A program made the translations under genes and the position numbers. Of a stretch of DNA of 64,000 nt, positions 21,373 to 32,139 are shown piece by piece. The notes under the pieces are model-generated. The model saw only the letters and a program-made list of their open reading frames with translations. It did not search any database and was not told the origin of the DNA. This stretch comes from Stenogyne calaminthoides (lineage: Eukaryota; Streptophyta; Magnoliopsida; Lamiales; Lamiaceae), in assembly GCA_037126765.1 (NCBI GenBank), contig JBBCBC010000035.1:2480001-2544000 (forward strand), given 5' to 3'. How positions within the stretch are numbered: the first letter of the stretch is position 1; every line of letters starts with the position of its first letter.

Positions 21373-22800
21373 CTTCTCGTAACATATTGGAATGAGCAAC
21401 GAGCCGATCTTCCTTGGACTTTAGTAATGAGGTGTGGCACGAACTGTGAGGTGGACGGAGACTGAGCCTTCAAAATTTTCCAACACAGCAAAGATCGCGA
21501 AGTGGATCAATAATATCACAAATGGAATAAATGACTTGTTAGGGAGGTGGGCCAAGCTCACAACTCTTTGGAAATAATTTCTTCATACATATATATATAC
21601 ATCTCTTTTTTTTGGGGGGGTTGGGCCAAAAACATTATAAAATATAACTATGGCCCAAACTGCGTGCGCGAGCTCAGTTGCGTGGGAAGCGAGATGTGGC
21701 GAGCTCCTGGTGATGTAGGTTTGTGTGAGCTCGCGCAACACTTGGGATTTGTGCGAGCTGCTCGACCTCGGACCTATGAATTTCCGAGCTACTCGAACAG
21801 GGCGAGCACCACACGAGCTCAAGCGAGCTCTTGGCGAGTAGGTCGAGGTCAAGCTGGGCTGAGCTCCATTTGAGATGAGGCGAATTGGGCAAAGTTCATG
21901 AGATATGAGATGGATGATGGGGGCTGAGTTGCTATGGTTAGTTGCTGCTGATTTTTGGGATTGGTTGAGTTCTTCAACTTTAACTTCCCTAAATTGAGTG
22001 CTTATTTTCCTTATACCATAAAGTGTTCATTTTTTCGGATGGCAGCTTGGGCGAGCTGCAAGGGTTGGGCGAGCTGCAAGGTTGAGCGAGATGGCAGCGA
22101 GCTCCGTCAAGCTTCCAAGGTGAGTGAACTCGGAGTGGGGCCCCGTGAGGTGGGCCGAGCTGCATGAAGTGGCATCAAGCGATCGAGCTCGTGGCCTTGT
22201 TCACACCGAGGTCTCCGTCAAACTCCCACTTTACTGTCAGGCTAAATAAACGAACCCAAGTTTCGAGGCTTGGACCCGCTCGAAATCAAATGAGATCCGG
22301 TGATAGAGACGGGCCTGAATTTTGAGATTGACTGACCGTGTCTTCCAAATTTCACTTTCCTAAAATGAACCCCTGATTTTCCTCCAACCATAAAGCTATA
22401 GATCTACTTTACTTGTTTCCTCTTGAAATAGCTGTAAGCATGAGGCTTTACTTATCTCCATTGCGAATCTCAAAAACCAAAGACTCTATTATTTTACCAA
22501 ATCTGTCGCCCCTTTCCACACTCTCTTCCAAAAACTAAAATTTTTGTTGACCCTGTTTGGTGATCGAGCTGGTGGACTACGCCACGCGAGCAGAGCTCAC
22601 AAGTTCCGCCATGACATGGGGCAAGCCGCGACATGGGGCGAGCTGGGCGATATTTCCTTGGACAAAAAATGAGCGACCTTTATCGTTGCTTATGGCGAGA
22701 TGGTGAGTGATGTCACAGAGCTCGCTTGCGAGATGGGGTTGGGCCTGTGTCGACTTTGGTAAGATGGGCGAACTGAGGTGAGGTGTGGCGAGCTACTCCA
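21373..22800 (-). mobile_element. GAGCTC-rich 3' region of the Gypsy element
   Basis: Noncoding, unusually rich in GAGCT/AGCTC words (for example CGAGCTC, GCGAGCTGC at many sites between 21660 and 22800). It sits between the polypurine tract and the next LTR, where a Tat-like Gypsy element has its long 3' untranslated region. It is cut on the right by a Copia LTR at 22801. Open frames here are short and low-complexity and are not called. Confidence 0.45.
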
Positions 22801-23667
22801 TGTTGGTGTAAGAAAAAGTTACACCGGAGATGACTGAAAATAAATAAAATAACAAACAAAAAATAACTTGAGGCTCGTGAGAATCACGATTTCCTTAAAA
22901 TGAAATACGTCTCTCATTCTCGGTGCTAGTGACTCTTGGAACGTCCGCTTCCCAGGATACAACAAGCACAACAGAATATTTAGCACTAATAATCTACTCT
23001 AGCGAACTGGAAAATCGTCTAAACTTATACCACCTGAGGGCCAACAAAAGAACAAAAAATATGTATGTAGCAAAATGCTGGAATAGTGTTCGTATGATCT
23101 CTCAAAATTAGTGTCTTTCATCCATTCTGAACTGCTCTATATATAGGGCCTCAAAAAACGAAACTGAAGGATCATGAGCTTTGATGAGCCATCAACATCG
23201 CTGACCAAAACTGCCACAAATTCAAATTCGGATTTGAATTCTATTGTAACTTCTTCTTGCAGCACTGAATTCACCTTGTGAAACTGCCATGCAAATTAAA
23301 TTTTGAGAAACTGCTCATTTCATTTGAATTTGAACAGCCACATGTTGGAAAAAGGAAATTAAATTTGAGGCAAAAAATATTTGCCCGTCCGCCACCAAAT
23401 CAGTGCGACATTCATGTACGCAGGTCGCACTCGCACACAAGTTCACGCCCCGAAGACAATTTCGTCCATGATTTGCACCACCCCCACGCGCCCGCATGGA
23501 GGTTGGAGCATAATCAAGACAAGTATTTACAACCCTCACATGGGTTGTTAGTTTTATACCCTTTCATTTCCTTTCCATTTTCCAATGTGGGAACCTTCTC
23601 CCTTTTCCCCTTTCCCTACACAATTTTCAAGTTACAATTACACCATTTTCCATACAAATTTCTAACA
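22801..23667 (-). mobile_element. Copia 3' LTR (867 bp), minus orientation
   Basis: Starts TGTTGGTGTAAG and ends TTTCTAACA. It is followed by GTCCCCCACATGAAT, i.e. a minus-strand polypurine tract ATTCATGTGGGGGAC. A TATA box (CTATATATAGGGC, minus strand) is near 23131-23138. No second copy in the window. Confidence 0.7.
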
Positions 23668-24230
23668 GTCCCCCACATGAATGGGAAATCATACAGACAC
23701 CAAAAAGGAAAAAAAGCTTTGGTGATATAAGTCAACGTTAGAACCTTTCACAGGATAAGTATGTGTTACCCCTTTGAACCTTCCCTTGTGGATGTACACT
23801 TAGTTTACTAGTTAGATAGTAGACGCAATGTCTTTGAACTATACAATGTTTTGTGTAAACGTTAATGTACCCCACTCAAGGTCTTTCTAACGACATCCAG
23901 TTCTCGGTTATGTTCGTTTTAGCCATGAACATTCACCTGGTTCATGTGGGATTAGTGTCGAAACTTACCCGCCATCAGGCCAATCATGATGATGATGATT
24001 CGTAGAAGATAAAAACCCTAGCTGGTACATTTGCTGCCCTAAAGCATGAATTTTTTTCCTAAAGACTTTCTCGAATCAATGGAGATGCAGAATTTGTTGG
24101 GTTATGAAGCCTGATCGACTGCTTTGTCCTAGCTTCTCGGTGATCCAACTTTCGGGGCTTTTTTTTGGCAGACTCGACTAGAATGGGTCTTTAGGGTTTT
24201 GGCACAATTTCGCCTATATGATTCGTTGTA
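23668..24230 (-). mobile_element. Noncoding remnant of the Copia element interior
   Basis: Sequence following the polypurine tract. No RNase H or other pol motif is readable on either strand. The element is truncated before its coding part. Confidence 0.4.
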
Positions 24231-24345
24231 TTTGTTATCATCAAAATTTTAGTAAATCTCTTGGCTTGGTAGTGCCCTCAAACGTAGTCATTCCTGACGA
24301 ACAGGTTAACCGAATTTATGTTATTTAATTTTATTTTATCTCAAT
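24231..24345 (+). mobile_element. Gypsy LTR U5 fragment
   Basis: CTTGGCTTGGTAGTGCCCTC, AAACGTAGTCATTCCTGACG and AACAGGTTAACC follow the order of the U5 at 13750-13800 (GGCTTGGTATGCCCCCAGAC, CGTAGTCCTTCCGGACGAAC). It is a short solo piece. Confidence 0.5.
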
Positions 24346-24854
24346 TTCTCTATAATTGTAGTTTAAATCCTAACAAAATCAAGTAATGGACATAAAAGGA
24401 TCCAGTACGTAGTGACAGTAACAAATCCAGAAACATATTGAATTTCCACCATTTTGATGTACTCATCTTAATTATGTCCTGGATATCCTCAAATTGAATA
24501 TATATTTCAAAATTATAATTTTTGATATAATGTAATATGAGATAGTGCAGACCTAAGTTCAACTCACATCTTACTAAAAAGTTATAAAAAAGATGGCCCA
24601 AGGGCCTAAAAAGGAATCGAGCCCACAACTAGCTTAACATCACAAGAAAATAAAGAATGGTCTATGAAGCTTTTCTACATGACTACATAATTTTCAACAA
24701 AAATATTATATCTTTGAATAGTGAGGATTGTCTACGACTTGTCTGTCTATCCCCAATCAGCCGTTAAATAATTATTTTGCAAAATAATTTACTGTTTAAA
24801 GACGAAATTATTTTTGTTTGATCAGTAGGCATGTTAAAAAAATTTGTAGTCAAT
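24346..24854. other. AT-rich noncoding stretch
   Basis: No gene, RNA gene or repeat boundary recognised. Confidence 0.5.
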
Positions 24855-24860
24855 TGTTTT

Positions 24861-25005
24861 TGGGAAAATTACTCTAAGGTACCAAATTTATGGGAAAATT
24901 ACTCTTAGGTACATGAATATGCAAAAATTACGTTGCACTGTAGTATCTAGTTTGAACTAAAGTGCAATTTTTTTTTACACATTGTACCTTAGAGTAATTA
25001 TCCCA
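24861..25005. mobile_element. 145-bp MITE-like element with 6-bp target duplication
   Basis: The left end TGGGAAAATTACTCTAAGG and the reverse complement of the right end TGGGATAATTACTCTAAGG match over 22 bases with one mismatch. Flanks are TGTTTT at 24855-24860 and TGTTTT at 25006-25011. The left end is repeated directly at 24891 (TGGGAAAATTACTCTTAGG). No coding capacity. The superfamily is not clear from the termini. Confidence 0.7.
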
Positions 25006-25011
25006 TGTTTT

Positions 25012-26040
25012 TTGCACCTTAGAGTGAGGACCCATTTTTTTTTAATGTTTATTATTTATTTTTGGCTAATTACACTTGATAGAGAGAAATTAGATCGTAT
25101 TTTATTATATTTTGTAGAAAAATTGAGGATTTTTATGCAAAGTACAAATCTAAATTTTAATGAAACCTTACGAACGAAGGAACCAAAAACAAGAAGTCAT
25201 TTTTATTAGTTAAACTAGTATATCATTCGTGTGATGCACGGTTTGTAAATATAAATTAATGAATTTAATGTGAAATATATTTATTTTCATATTAAATGGA
25301 ATAGAAAAAATATTTTATATGTATTATAATAATTTTTTTTATAATCTTAATTTCCTTTTATATATTACACGATCAATTTTTTTTTTCATCGATGCAATGC
25401 ACGATTTTTGTGAGCATTTTTTGCTTTTAAAATTTAGCGTGATAATGAGTTGCGCTCAAAATATTGAAAAAGTTTACATTATTAAATAATGCAAGTTTGA
25501 AGGATATTATATTTTGAATTATTTCTTTATAAACCATGTTGATTGTCACCTATTGTCGTCATTCCTGTAGCATATCAAAATTTCCAAACAGGTTATGACA
25601 TATATAGCTGTCTATGATTGAAAATTATTCTCTTGAAAAAACCTCAATGTTTTTAAGAGATTGTCCTAATTCTTGTTAATAGTCATAACATATAATATCA
25701 TTATTAAAAAATATGTTTTCTCTAAAAATTGAAAGCGGGTCTACTATCTGATGGGGTCAACATTATTCCCAAAGTCAACACCATTTATTCTATGTTGGTC
25801 CCAAATAGTATTTTTGTTCAAAATTATGGGTACAGAGCTTTATCACAACCAACCTATTTTCGTTCTACAATTAACTAATAATATTAATGAATAATTTAAT
25901 TTAAAATGACTCCACTAATAATTTAGGTCTAATATCGAAAGTATACGCAACTAATTTATAATAATCGGACTAATCAATTTAAATCACATATCATGAAAAA
26001 TAATAATAATAATAAATATATAAATAATACATTTATATAC
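25012..26040. other. AT-rich noncoding stretch
   Basis: Contains short GATGCACG-type words near 25235 and 25395 that look repeat-derived but cannot be bounded. No gene is supported. Confidence 0.45.
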
Positions 26041-26045
26041 ATATA

Positions 26046-26456
26046 GTATTCCCTTTGTCATTATTTAGATTAATTGCTCAAAATTCAAAAAGGACCTTTT
26101 TTTTTTTACATTTTCAAAATAACAATAAACTAATTCTACCGTTTCAAACTATCTCACTACAAACATCACTAAATTACATCTAATGTAACTAATAATTGCA
26201 CACCAAAAACAACTTCTTTTTGTCTCATTCATTTAAATTGACTAAATCACCTTTATAAAAAAAAAAACTCATTTATTCCCTTCAAATGTCAATGAACAAC
26301 TCCCTTATTAAAAATTGTGTCAAAGTCAAGTGAGATATATGAAAAAACATCAAAAAAAAAAAAAACTCATTTATTCCTTTCAAATGTCAATGAACAACTC
26401 CCTTATTAAAAATCGTGTCAAAGTCAAGTGAGATATATGAAAAAAGACGTAGATAG
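26046..26456. mobile_element. Degenerate Stowaway-like MITE
   Basis: The left terminus TATTCCCTTTGTCATTAT resembles the Stowaway consensus (ctccctccgtcc), and the right terminus GACGTAGATAGTA resembles its reverse complement, with TA at the edges. Termini are degraded, and the interior carries a 98-bp tandem duplication. Confidence 0.4.
26262..26450 (+). repeat. 98-bp tandem duplication
   Basis: ACTCATTTATTCC begins at 26267 and again at 26365. The copies run together through TGTCAATGAACAACTCCC and GTGTCAAAGTCAAGTGAG, differ at only a few bases, and are separated by A-runs. Confidence 0.9.
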
Positions 26457-26639
26457 TAGTTGATTGCAAGAAAAAAAAAGTATCTATATTAAATACAAAA
26501 TTTATTCGTTAATATGCAACTTTTAAAATATCATGACGAATTCATAATAATTATTTTTGTTGAAAACTTTTATCGCTACGTTTGATCTCATATTATGTTA
26601 TTGGATATGTATAAATTATATTACTTTAAAAATAGTAAT

Positions 26640-26770
26640 AATTTAGAAAATACTTAAAAGAAAATTAATATATATGTGTTGTAGATATGAGGAATTGAAC
26701 CTTGTACCTCTCATGCATAGAAGACAAAACAAAAATTGTTCTCCCATTTAAGCTACATCATCTTTTGTTA
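26640..26770 (-). mobile_element. Possible tRNA-derived SINE
   Basis: The minus strand has an A-box-like TGTAGCTTAAATGGGAG followed about 45 bases later by a B-box-like GGTTCAATTCC, the Pol III promoter arrangement of tRNA-derived SINEs. No tail or target duplication could be delimited. Confidence 0.4.
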
Positions 26771-26897
26771 ATGTTTTTAAAATTTTATAACAAAATTAGA
26801 AATATTTTTTTGGCACAACATTTTGTTATTAGATAAGTATAGATTTCAGCACTTGAAGCCCAAGAGCAAGCGGGCCATATTCTACTAATTTTGCAGC

Positions 26898-27546
26898 GGC
26901 CCAGGTTATTGGCACCCCTATTGTTAGGAAATACACCACTTAGATTAGTTCATCCCTCACCAAATTAGTACACTACTAATTAGTTTACTAAATTGTCCTT
27001 CTCTCTCAAACCTCTTCATTCATTTGCAATTCGAAAAAACAAAAACACACAAATCGCTTCATTCATTTTGGGTTCTTCATTAAAAAAAATGAACCCACTT
27101 TACAAAATTACCAACTATACGAATTTTTCGTGTTTTAAGAATTCAGGACTAGTTTACTGATTGTTTGATTGATTTTCGTCAAAAAATCGAAAATTTCATG
27201 ATTTCTCAATAAAAATATTCTGAAATTATCAAAAAAATTCGAGAAAAACGGTGAAAAAAATATTTTGAAATAGTTTGAGAATTTTCTGAACAAATTTTTG
27301 AAAAAAACACCAATTTCCGGAAAAAATATTTCGAACTCTACTAAATATTTCGAATTTTTTCCCGAATTTTCAGTTGGGAATTTTCAACTGGAGATTTTAT
27401 TCAAATTCTATTGAGATAAGGGGCTGCATGTGGTTACAAGAGAGAGAAAAAAAAGGGTAATTATGATATATTTTTTTGTTACTTTGAAATTTAAAAATTA
27501 AATGAGTGGTGTATTTCCTAATATTGGGGTGCTAATAACCTGCACC
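26898..27546. mobile_element. Mutator-like MITE (649 bp) with 9-bp target duplication
   Basis: Terminal inverted repeats begin GGCCCAGGTTATTGGCACCC (left) and GGTGCAGGTTATTAGCACCC (reverse complement of right). They stay alignable for about 43 bases, through TAGGAAATACACCACT. Perfect 9-bp direct repeats TTTTGCAGC flank it at 26889-26897 and 27547-27555; 9-bp duplications are the hallmark of the Mutator superfamily. The interior is AT-rich and noncoding, so it is non-autonomous. Confidence 0.85.
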
Positions 27547-27555
27547 TTTTGCAGC

Positions 27556-28468
27556 AATTAAAGCCCAATTTGGCGGTCCATTTCATTCATGAAGAGCATA
27601 ACATTTCAATGCATTAATTGAGGGGGTCCGGTTATATACACACCAAAGAATTAATAAATACGTCCACCCATCCACATAGATAACCAATTATACCATTGTT
27701 TTTAAAAAAATTCTAATTCCTGTCTCATCTCATCTCAGCCCATAGAAAAATTTGGCCGCCACCACCACTGTTTTTTTTTTTCTACAATATCCGCCGCCGC
27801 CACAACCGTCGCCTTAGGCCGCGCCATACTCCCGCCCGCCTGCATCCAGCCCGTTACCCCTGTGCTAATTGAACATAAAAAATTGCAAGAATAGAAACTT
27901 GTAAGTAATAGTTAGGTTGATATTTACAACAGTTAGGTCGCAGCTTCTCTAATAGGATTAAATTCTACGATTTTCAACCAATTTCAGACTGAAAAGTTGT
28001 GTAAAAATTGAGGAGAGAAAAAATGGTGTGGGCGGCAATGACGGCGTCAAACAGTGGTGGTTCAATTTAGGATTAGGGTCTAAATTAAGGACAGAACTGG
28101 AATATAATAAACAAAATATGAGTCGGGGGCGTATCCCCCAATTCCGGTGGTGCAGATAACCGTACCCTTGAGTCCACAATTGAAGCCATTTGGTCAGCCC
28201 ATTTGAAGAAAGAAATTGAAGAAAGAAAAATGGTATGTGTTCCTGGCCGTGAGAATTAAAGGAGAAATTGAAAAGCACCACTATATTGAGTCCATTTTCG
28301 ATAAAACTTGTTCACAGTATAAAATTGATGAGTGGGTCTCCTATGCACCATATACTCCATAGTGTTTTTTTTTTTAAATATATAATTTCTTGAACTGAAA
28401 CATACAACCTGTTACACTAAAACATGCAACTTGTGTTTGTAAAATAAGTTGCATGTTTCAATGTAATA
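27556..28468. other. Noncoding stretch with a small inverted repeat
   Basis: Includes a GC-rich CCGCCG patch (about 27755-27860), and a hairpin-like pair near 28405-28470 (AAACATGCAACTT and its complement AAGTTGCATGTTT, extended by TTACA/TGTAA). Element C landed at the edge of this hairpin. No gene is supported. Confidence 0.45.
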
Positions 28469-28473
28469 AGTTA

Positions 28474-30063
28474 TGTAGGTCCCGAACGGGTTTAGTGAGG
28501 GCAGAAGTCTAGAGGGGAGGGGTGAATAGACTTTTGAAAAACTTTTTGTGCAGATCAGGTGTGAGGGCGATTAGCTTTGATCGAGGCGAAGTGAATCGGT
28601 TTGGGCACGATAACCAACTTCTTGATCGCTGAAAGGCGGATCGATTCAGAACTATCATTTTAACTGATGTGTGCGGAAGCTTAAGTTTTACCCGTGTGAA
28701 AAAAACCAGTTTTGATAAATCAGATTCCAAAGTTAAACTTTTAATCAGTTGACTGAAGTGTCAGGTATGATCAGATCAGAAGCTTGATGCTAACTGATCT
28801 CAACTTGGAATATGTATGCGCTTTAAGAGTTGTGTGCGATTGTGTGAACAGTTAATCAAAGCAGTAGAGGCACACAAGATTTATAGTGGTTCGGACAAAC
28901 CAGTCCTACGTCCACTCTTCCCTATCACAAGGGGCACCGACTTAACCAACTGGACTTAGTTTTATGTGTTAGTCCAACACAGTACACCAACTAGATGTTT
29001 AAAGAGTTCACACTCAACCGATCCCAGAAATCAGAACTAGAAACCCTAGTCTGAAATCTTGCTAAACAACTTAACCTAACTTGGGGGTTTGGGTAGGATT
29101 GTTTGGTTCCAACTATGAAATCTTTTCTCACAGATAAGCGCCTACTTAACAAACTAGATGAAAAGATTTCTATGCTAAGAACTTATGGGATGAACACTTA
29201 AAAGATAATCTTCTTGATCGTGTTCTTGTGCGGAAATCTGAAATTAGCTTGAGCTTCTTGATTGTTCAGCGTTTTCGTTATTGTTTCCGTTATTCACTCT
29301 GAAGTGTAATCCCATATATATAGACCTTGAAATCAAAGAGCCGTTGGAGAGCAATTTGAATTTCAGGCTATATTTGGTAGACTTGCAGGCTTGATGTGAC
29401 GAGCTTCAGGAACAGCATGGCCGAAAGCATGAATTTGTACTTTGTAGCCGTTACAGAGAGAGGAAGCGTCAAATCCCGCAATTGCCGGCTCCGATCATAG
29501 TTGTCTTGTTCTTATTGGATAACAGACTCACTTTTCAGTGATGTTCTTCCAACTAAGCTTGACATTCTTCTTGTTCAGATCATCGACGTATGATTAGGTG
29601 AGATATCAGATTTCACCTGATGAGCTGACTTGATCAGTCTGAACTGATCAGTCTACCTGATGGAGTCTTCTGGTGCTGGTTGACTTAGCTTCAACTAGCA
29701 GACTCGGCTGATGTAGGTCTTCTGGTCTGATCTTCTGGAAGTCATCTGATCTTCAAGTATTCTGACTTTGAGCTTCATGACTTCAGCTGAGATATCTGAC
29801 TGGATCAGATCGATCTGATCTTCTGTTCTTTTCTAGCATCCTGGCCTATCGGATATTAGCTGTTCTTTGAGTCTTCAGATCTGACCTTTACATATTGAGT
29901 TCCCCCTCAATATGTGACCTATCTATTACATCAGTTGTTCTATACAGTAATTATCAACTGGTCTCCTATAGCGGGTAATATAAACATCATTACCTAATGT
30001 GTCCGGATTGGTCCTATTACATGTGTTTTCGGAACTTTCATCAAAACTATAAATTTCCCAACA
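28474..30063 (-). mobile_element. 3' LTR of element C
   Basis: 1590 bp. The match to 41580-43164 is essentially perfect over long blocks (for example 28665-28945), with clustered differences near 28560-28640 and 28945-28990. A minus-strand TATA box (TATATATA) lies near 29315. U3 repeats of CTGATC/TCTTCTG type occupy about 29590-29900. Confidence 0.95.
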
Positions 30064-30080
30064 ATTTCCCCCTTTTTGAT
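30064..30080 (-). other. Polypurine tract of element C
   Basis: The plus strand reads ATTTCCCCCTTTTTGATGA directly after the LTR end, so the minus strand gives AAAAAGGGGGAAAT before the 3' LTR. The same block follows the LTRs of elements A and D. Confidence 0.9.
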
Positions 30081-30689
30081 GAAACCAAAACACTTTGAGA
30101 AACCAAAACAGTTGATAAAAAATAGAACAGTTAAGAGCATATAATCAGAAGACAATGAGACTTTGTCTTAGGATCAGAAAGATAAACTTTTCTCATTAAA
30201 GATGATGATTACACGTTACATCAGAAAAGTTTGAAAGTAATAACAGTTGATCCTGAATAGTCTTCTGATTTTTCACTCTGTAGGCTTGTATCCTTCTGGC
30301 ATCTCTCTTTGGTCTTGAGGTACGTTGAAAATCTGATAAAGTTTCCATTTGACATCATCAGTCTGCTGAGGATCAGTTATTTGCGTTCTGCGCAAGATGT
30401 CAAAGTAGAATCTTTGGAATGCCAGTCTGTCAAATGAGCCATCTGCCTTCTTCGAGTACTCCAGCTGATCATACTCTTGGCGAGTTATTTTTACATTGAT
30501 CAGCTTGCCTTCATTTTCGGAATACCCGGAAAATCCGGGTATTTATTTTGTAACGGTTGAGAATTCTTCATCGGGAGATTCTTCTTGTGGAACAAGATTA
30601 AGAACAAAGGCATCGAAGCCATTCACTCGATCTTATTCCATTCCTCAAATTTCTTAGCATCTTGCTTGGCAGTTTTTGAGATGATCTCA

Positions 30690-31475
30690 TCAACTCTTCT
30701 TTGGCGGACTTAGGTTACGCACGGATTTTCCAGCCCTTCCTTTCTTCACTCTCGATCTGAATTTCTTGTTCACATTTTCTGCCTCTGCCATTTTTTCTGC
30801 CCTTCTTTCTTCTTGGCTCTTTCGGGCTTCTTCTGTTAGCTGCTCTTTGGACATCTTTTCAGCCAGTATCTTATCTGTCTGTATCTGGCTGGCTGTTCTT
30901 CTTGTGACTCTCTCAGTCCGAGTTTGTGATGTCCCTGCATCTGTTGTGTCAGTTGGTTTCTCATTCTGCCCTTCCCCCTTTTTGGTTTGATTAAAAAGAG
31001 TAGTGAGATGGGAGGTCAGGGAACCAAAATTGACTGCGATCGCCTTGTTGAGATCTGCAACAGATATGCCTTGAGTTTGAGTAGTTAGATTTTGAATCGT
31101 TGATATCAGCTCCGTCTTGGCAGATTCCATGGCAGTAGAGAGTGTTTTAATCAGCTTGTCAAGTTTCTCTTCTGTCAATTCTAGCTTGTCAGTGAGCATT
31201 AGAAAAAAACTTGTTGTTTATCCACCATGTCGATTTGGCATCAACGGTCTTTATCGATTGGTATGACGATGAGACCTGATTTGGGAGAACTGATCTTTGA
31301 TTGCCCCAATTTGGGAAATGGCTATTTCCCTTTCATCTTTTATTTCCTTGATGGCAATCCGCCTTTGATCAGCTATCAGTCCCTCAACTTCTTCTTTCAG
31401 GAGATCTTTGAGACAAGATTTGATCTCCTGAAGTTGATCAGTGGTGACATGTGATGTTGGAATGTTGAGTGTCAC
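30690..31475 (-). pseudogene. Element C extra ORF, C-terminal coiled-coil part
   Basis: Two minus-strand frames, 31475-31251 and 31199-30690, encode helical, charged sequence without hydrophobic segments. The first (TTDQLQEIKSCLKDLLKEEV...) and the start of the second (LTDKLELTEEKLDKLIKTL) have heptad-like spacing typical of coiled coils. Then comes LTTLFNQTKKGEGQ, a Thr/Arg-rich linker, an E/K/R-rich helix (EEARKSQEERRAEKMAEAE) and a basic tail (KKFRSRVKKGRAGKSVRN). It is most likely the continuation of the ORF at 33300-32140, separated from it by damaged sequence. Element D has the same architecture. Function unknown. Confidence 0.65.
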
Positions 31476-32139
31476 TTGATCGGTTCGATTGTTTGAGCCT
31501 CCGGTGGTTGGTCATGAACTGCTATGACACCGGCTCCACTATCATCAAGTAGCTCTCTGTATCCTTCATGATGGCATCTTTTTTGAGTCTTATCGCGATC
31601 TCGATTCGTCCTATTAAAGCAACCCTAGCTTCCGCGTGGATCGAGCTTTGTGATTTAGCGAGATATCATTTCATTTGGTGATCCCACTCTGATTTCCTCA
31701 TGTCAAAATCGAAGTCGCAAACTCGTCCCGCGACCGCCCATCATTCAATAATTATTATAAAGTCCGAGAAGCTTTTTAATCGAAGATCTCTCGGTGAGGA
31801 TCTCCATAACTTCTTCTCTTATGGCGGGATGGGCGACCCGGGTTCGGATACAACTCATCAATTTCTCTTTCGATTAGCATTACGATCAATTTCCGATTAT
31901 GATCTTTGTTGATACGGACTCGGGGAATTATCTGTCGATTCAATTTGATGAGATGTGGAAGGTTACGGTTGTGCTTGAGTAGGCGGAAGTTGGGTGTCGG
32001 TTCAACTGCGAGAGGTTCTGGTTGTGGGAAGCGAGGTGCTTACAGTTCCACATCGAATAAGCTTTACGGTTTCGGCGATGCGATTTCGGGTTCGTGGGAC
32101 GGTGAAGGAATAGGGAGACATGCTTTCGGCCGGCCGTTA

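Noticed and set aside
27958..28281. A 107-codon minus-strand frame left of element C
   Set aside because: No domain, low-complexity Phe/Leu/Ser/Pro composition and no supporting splice or promoter signals.
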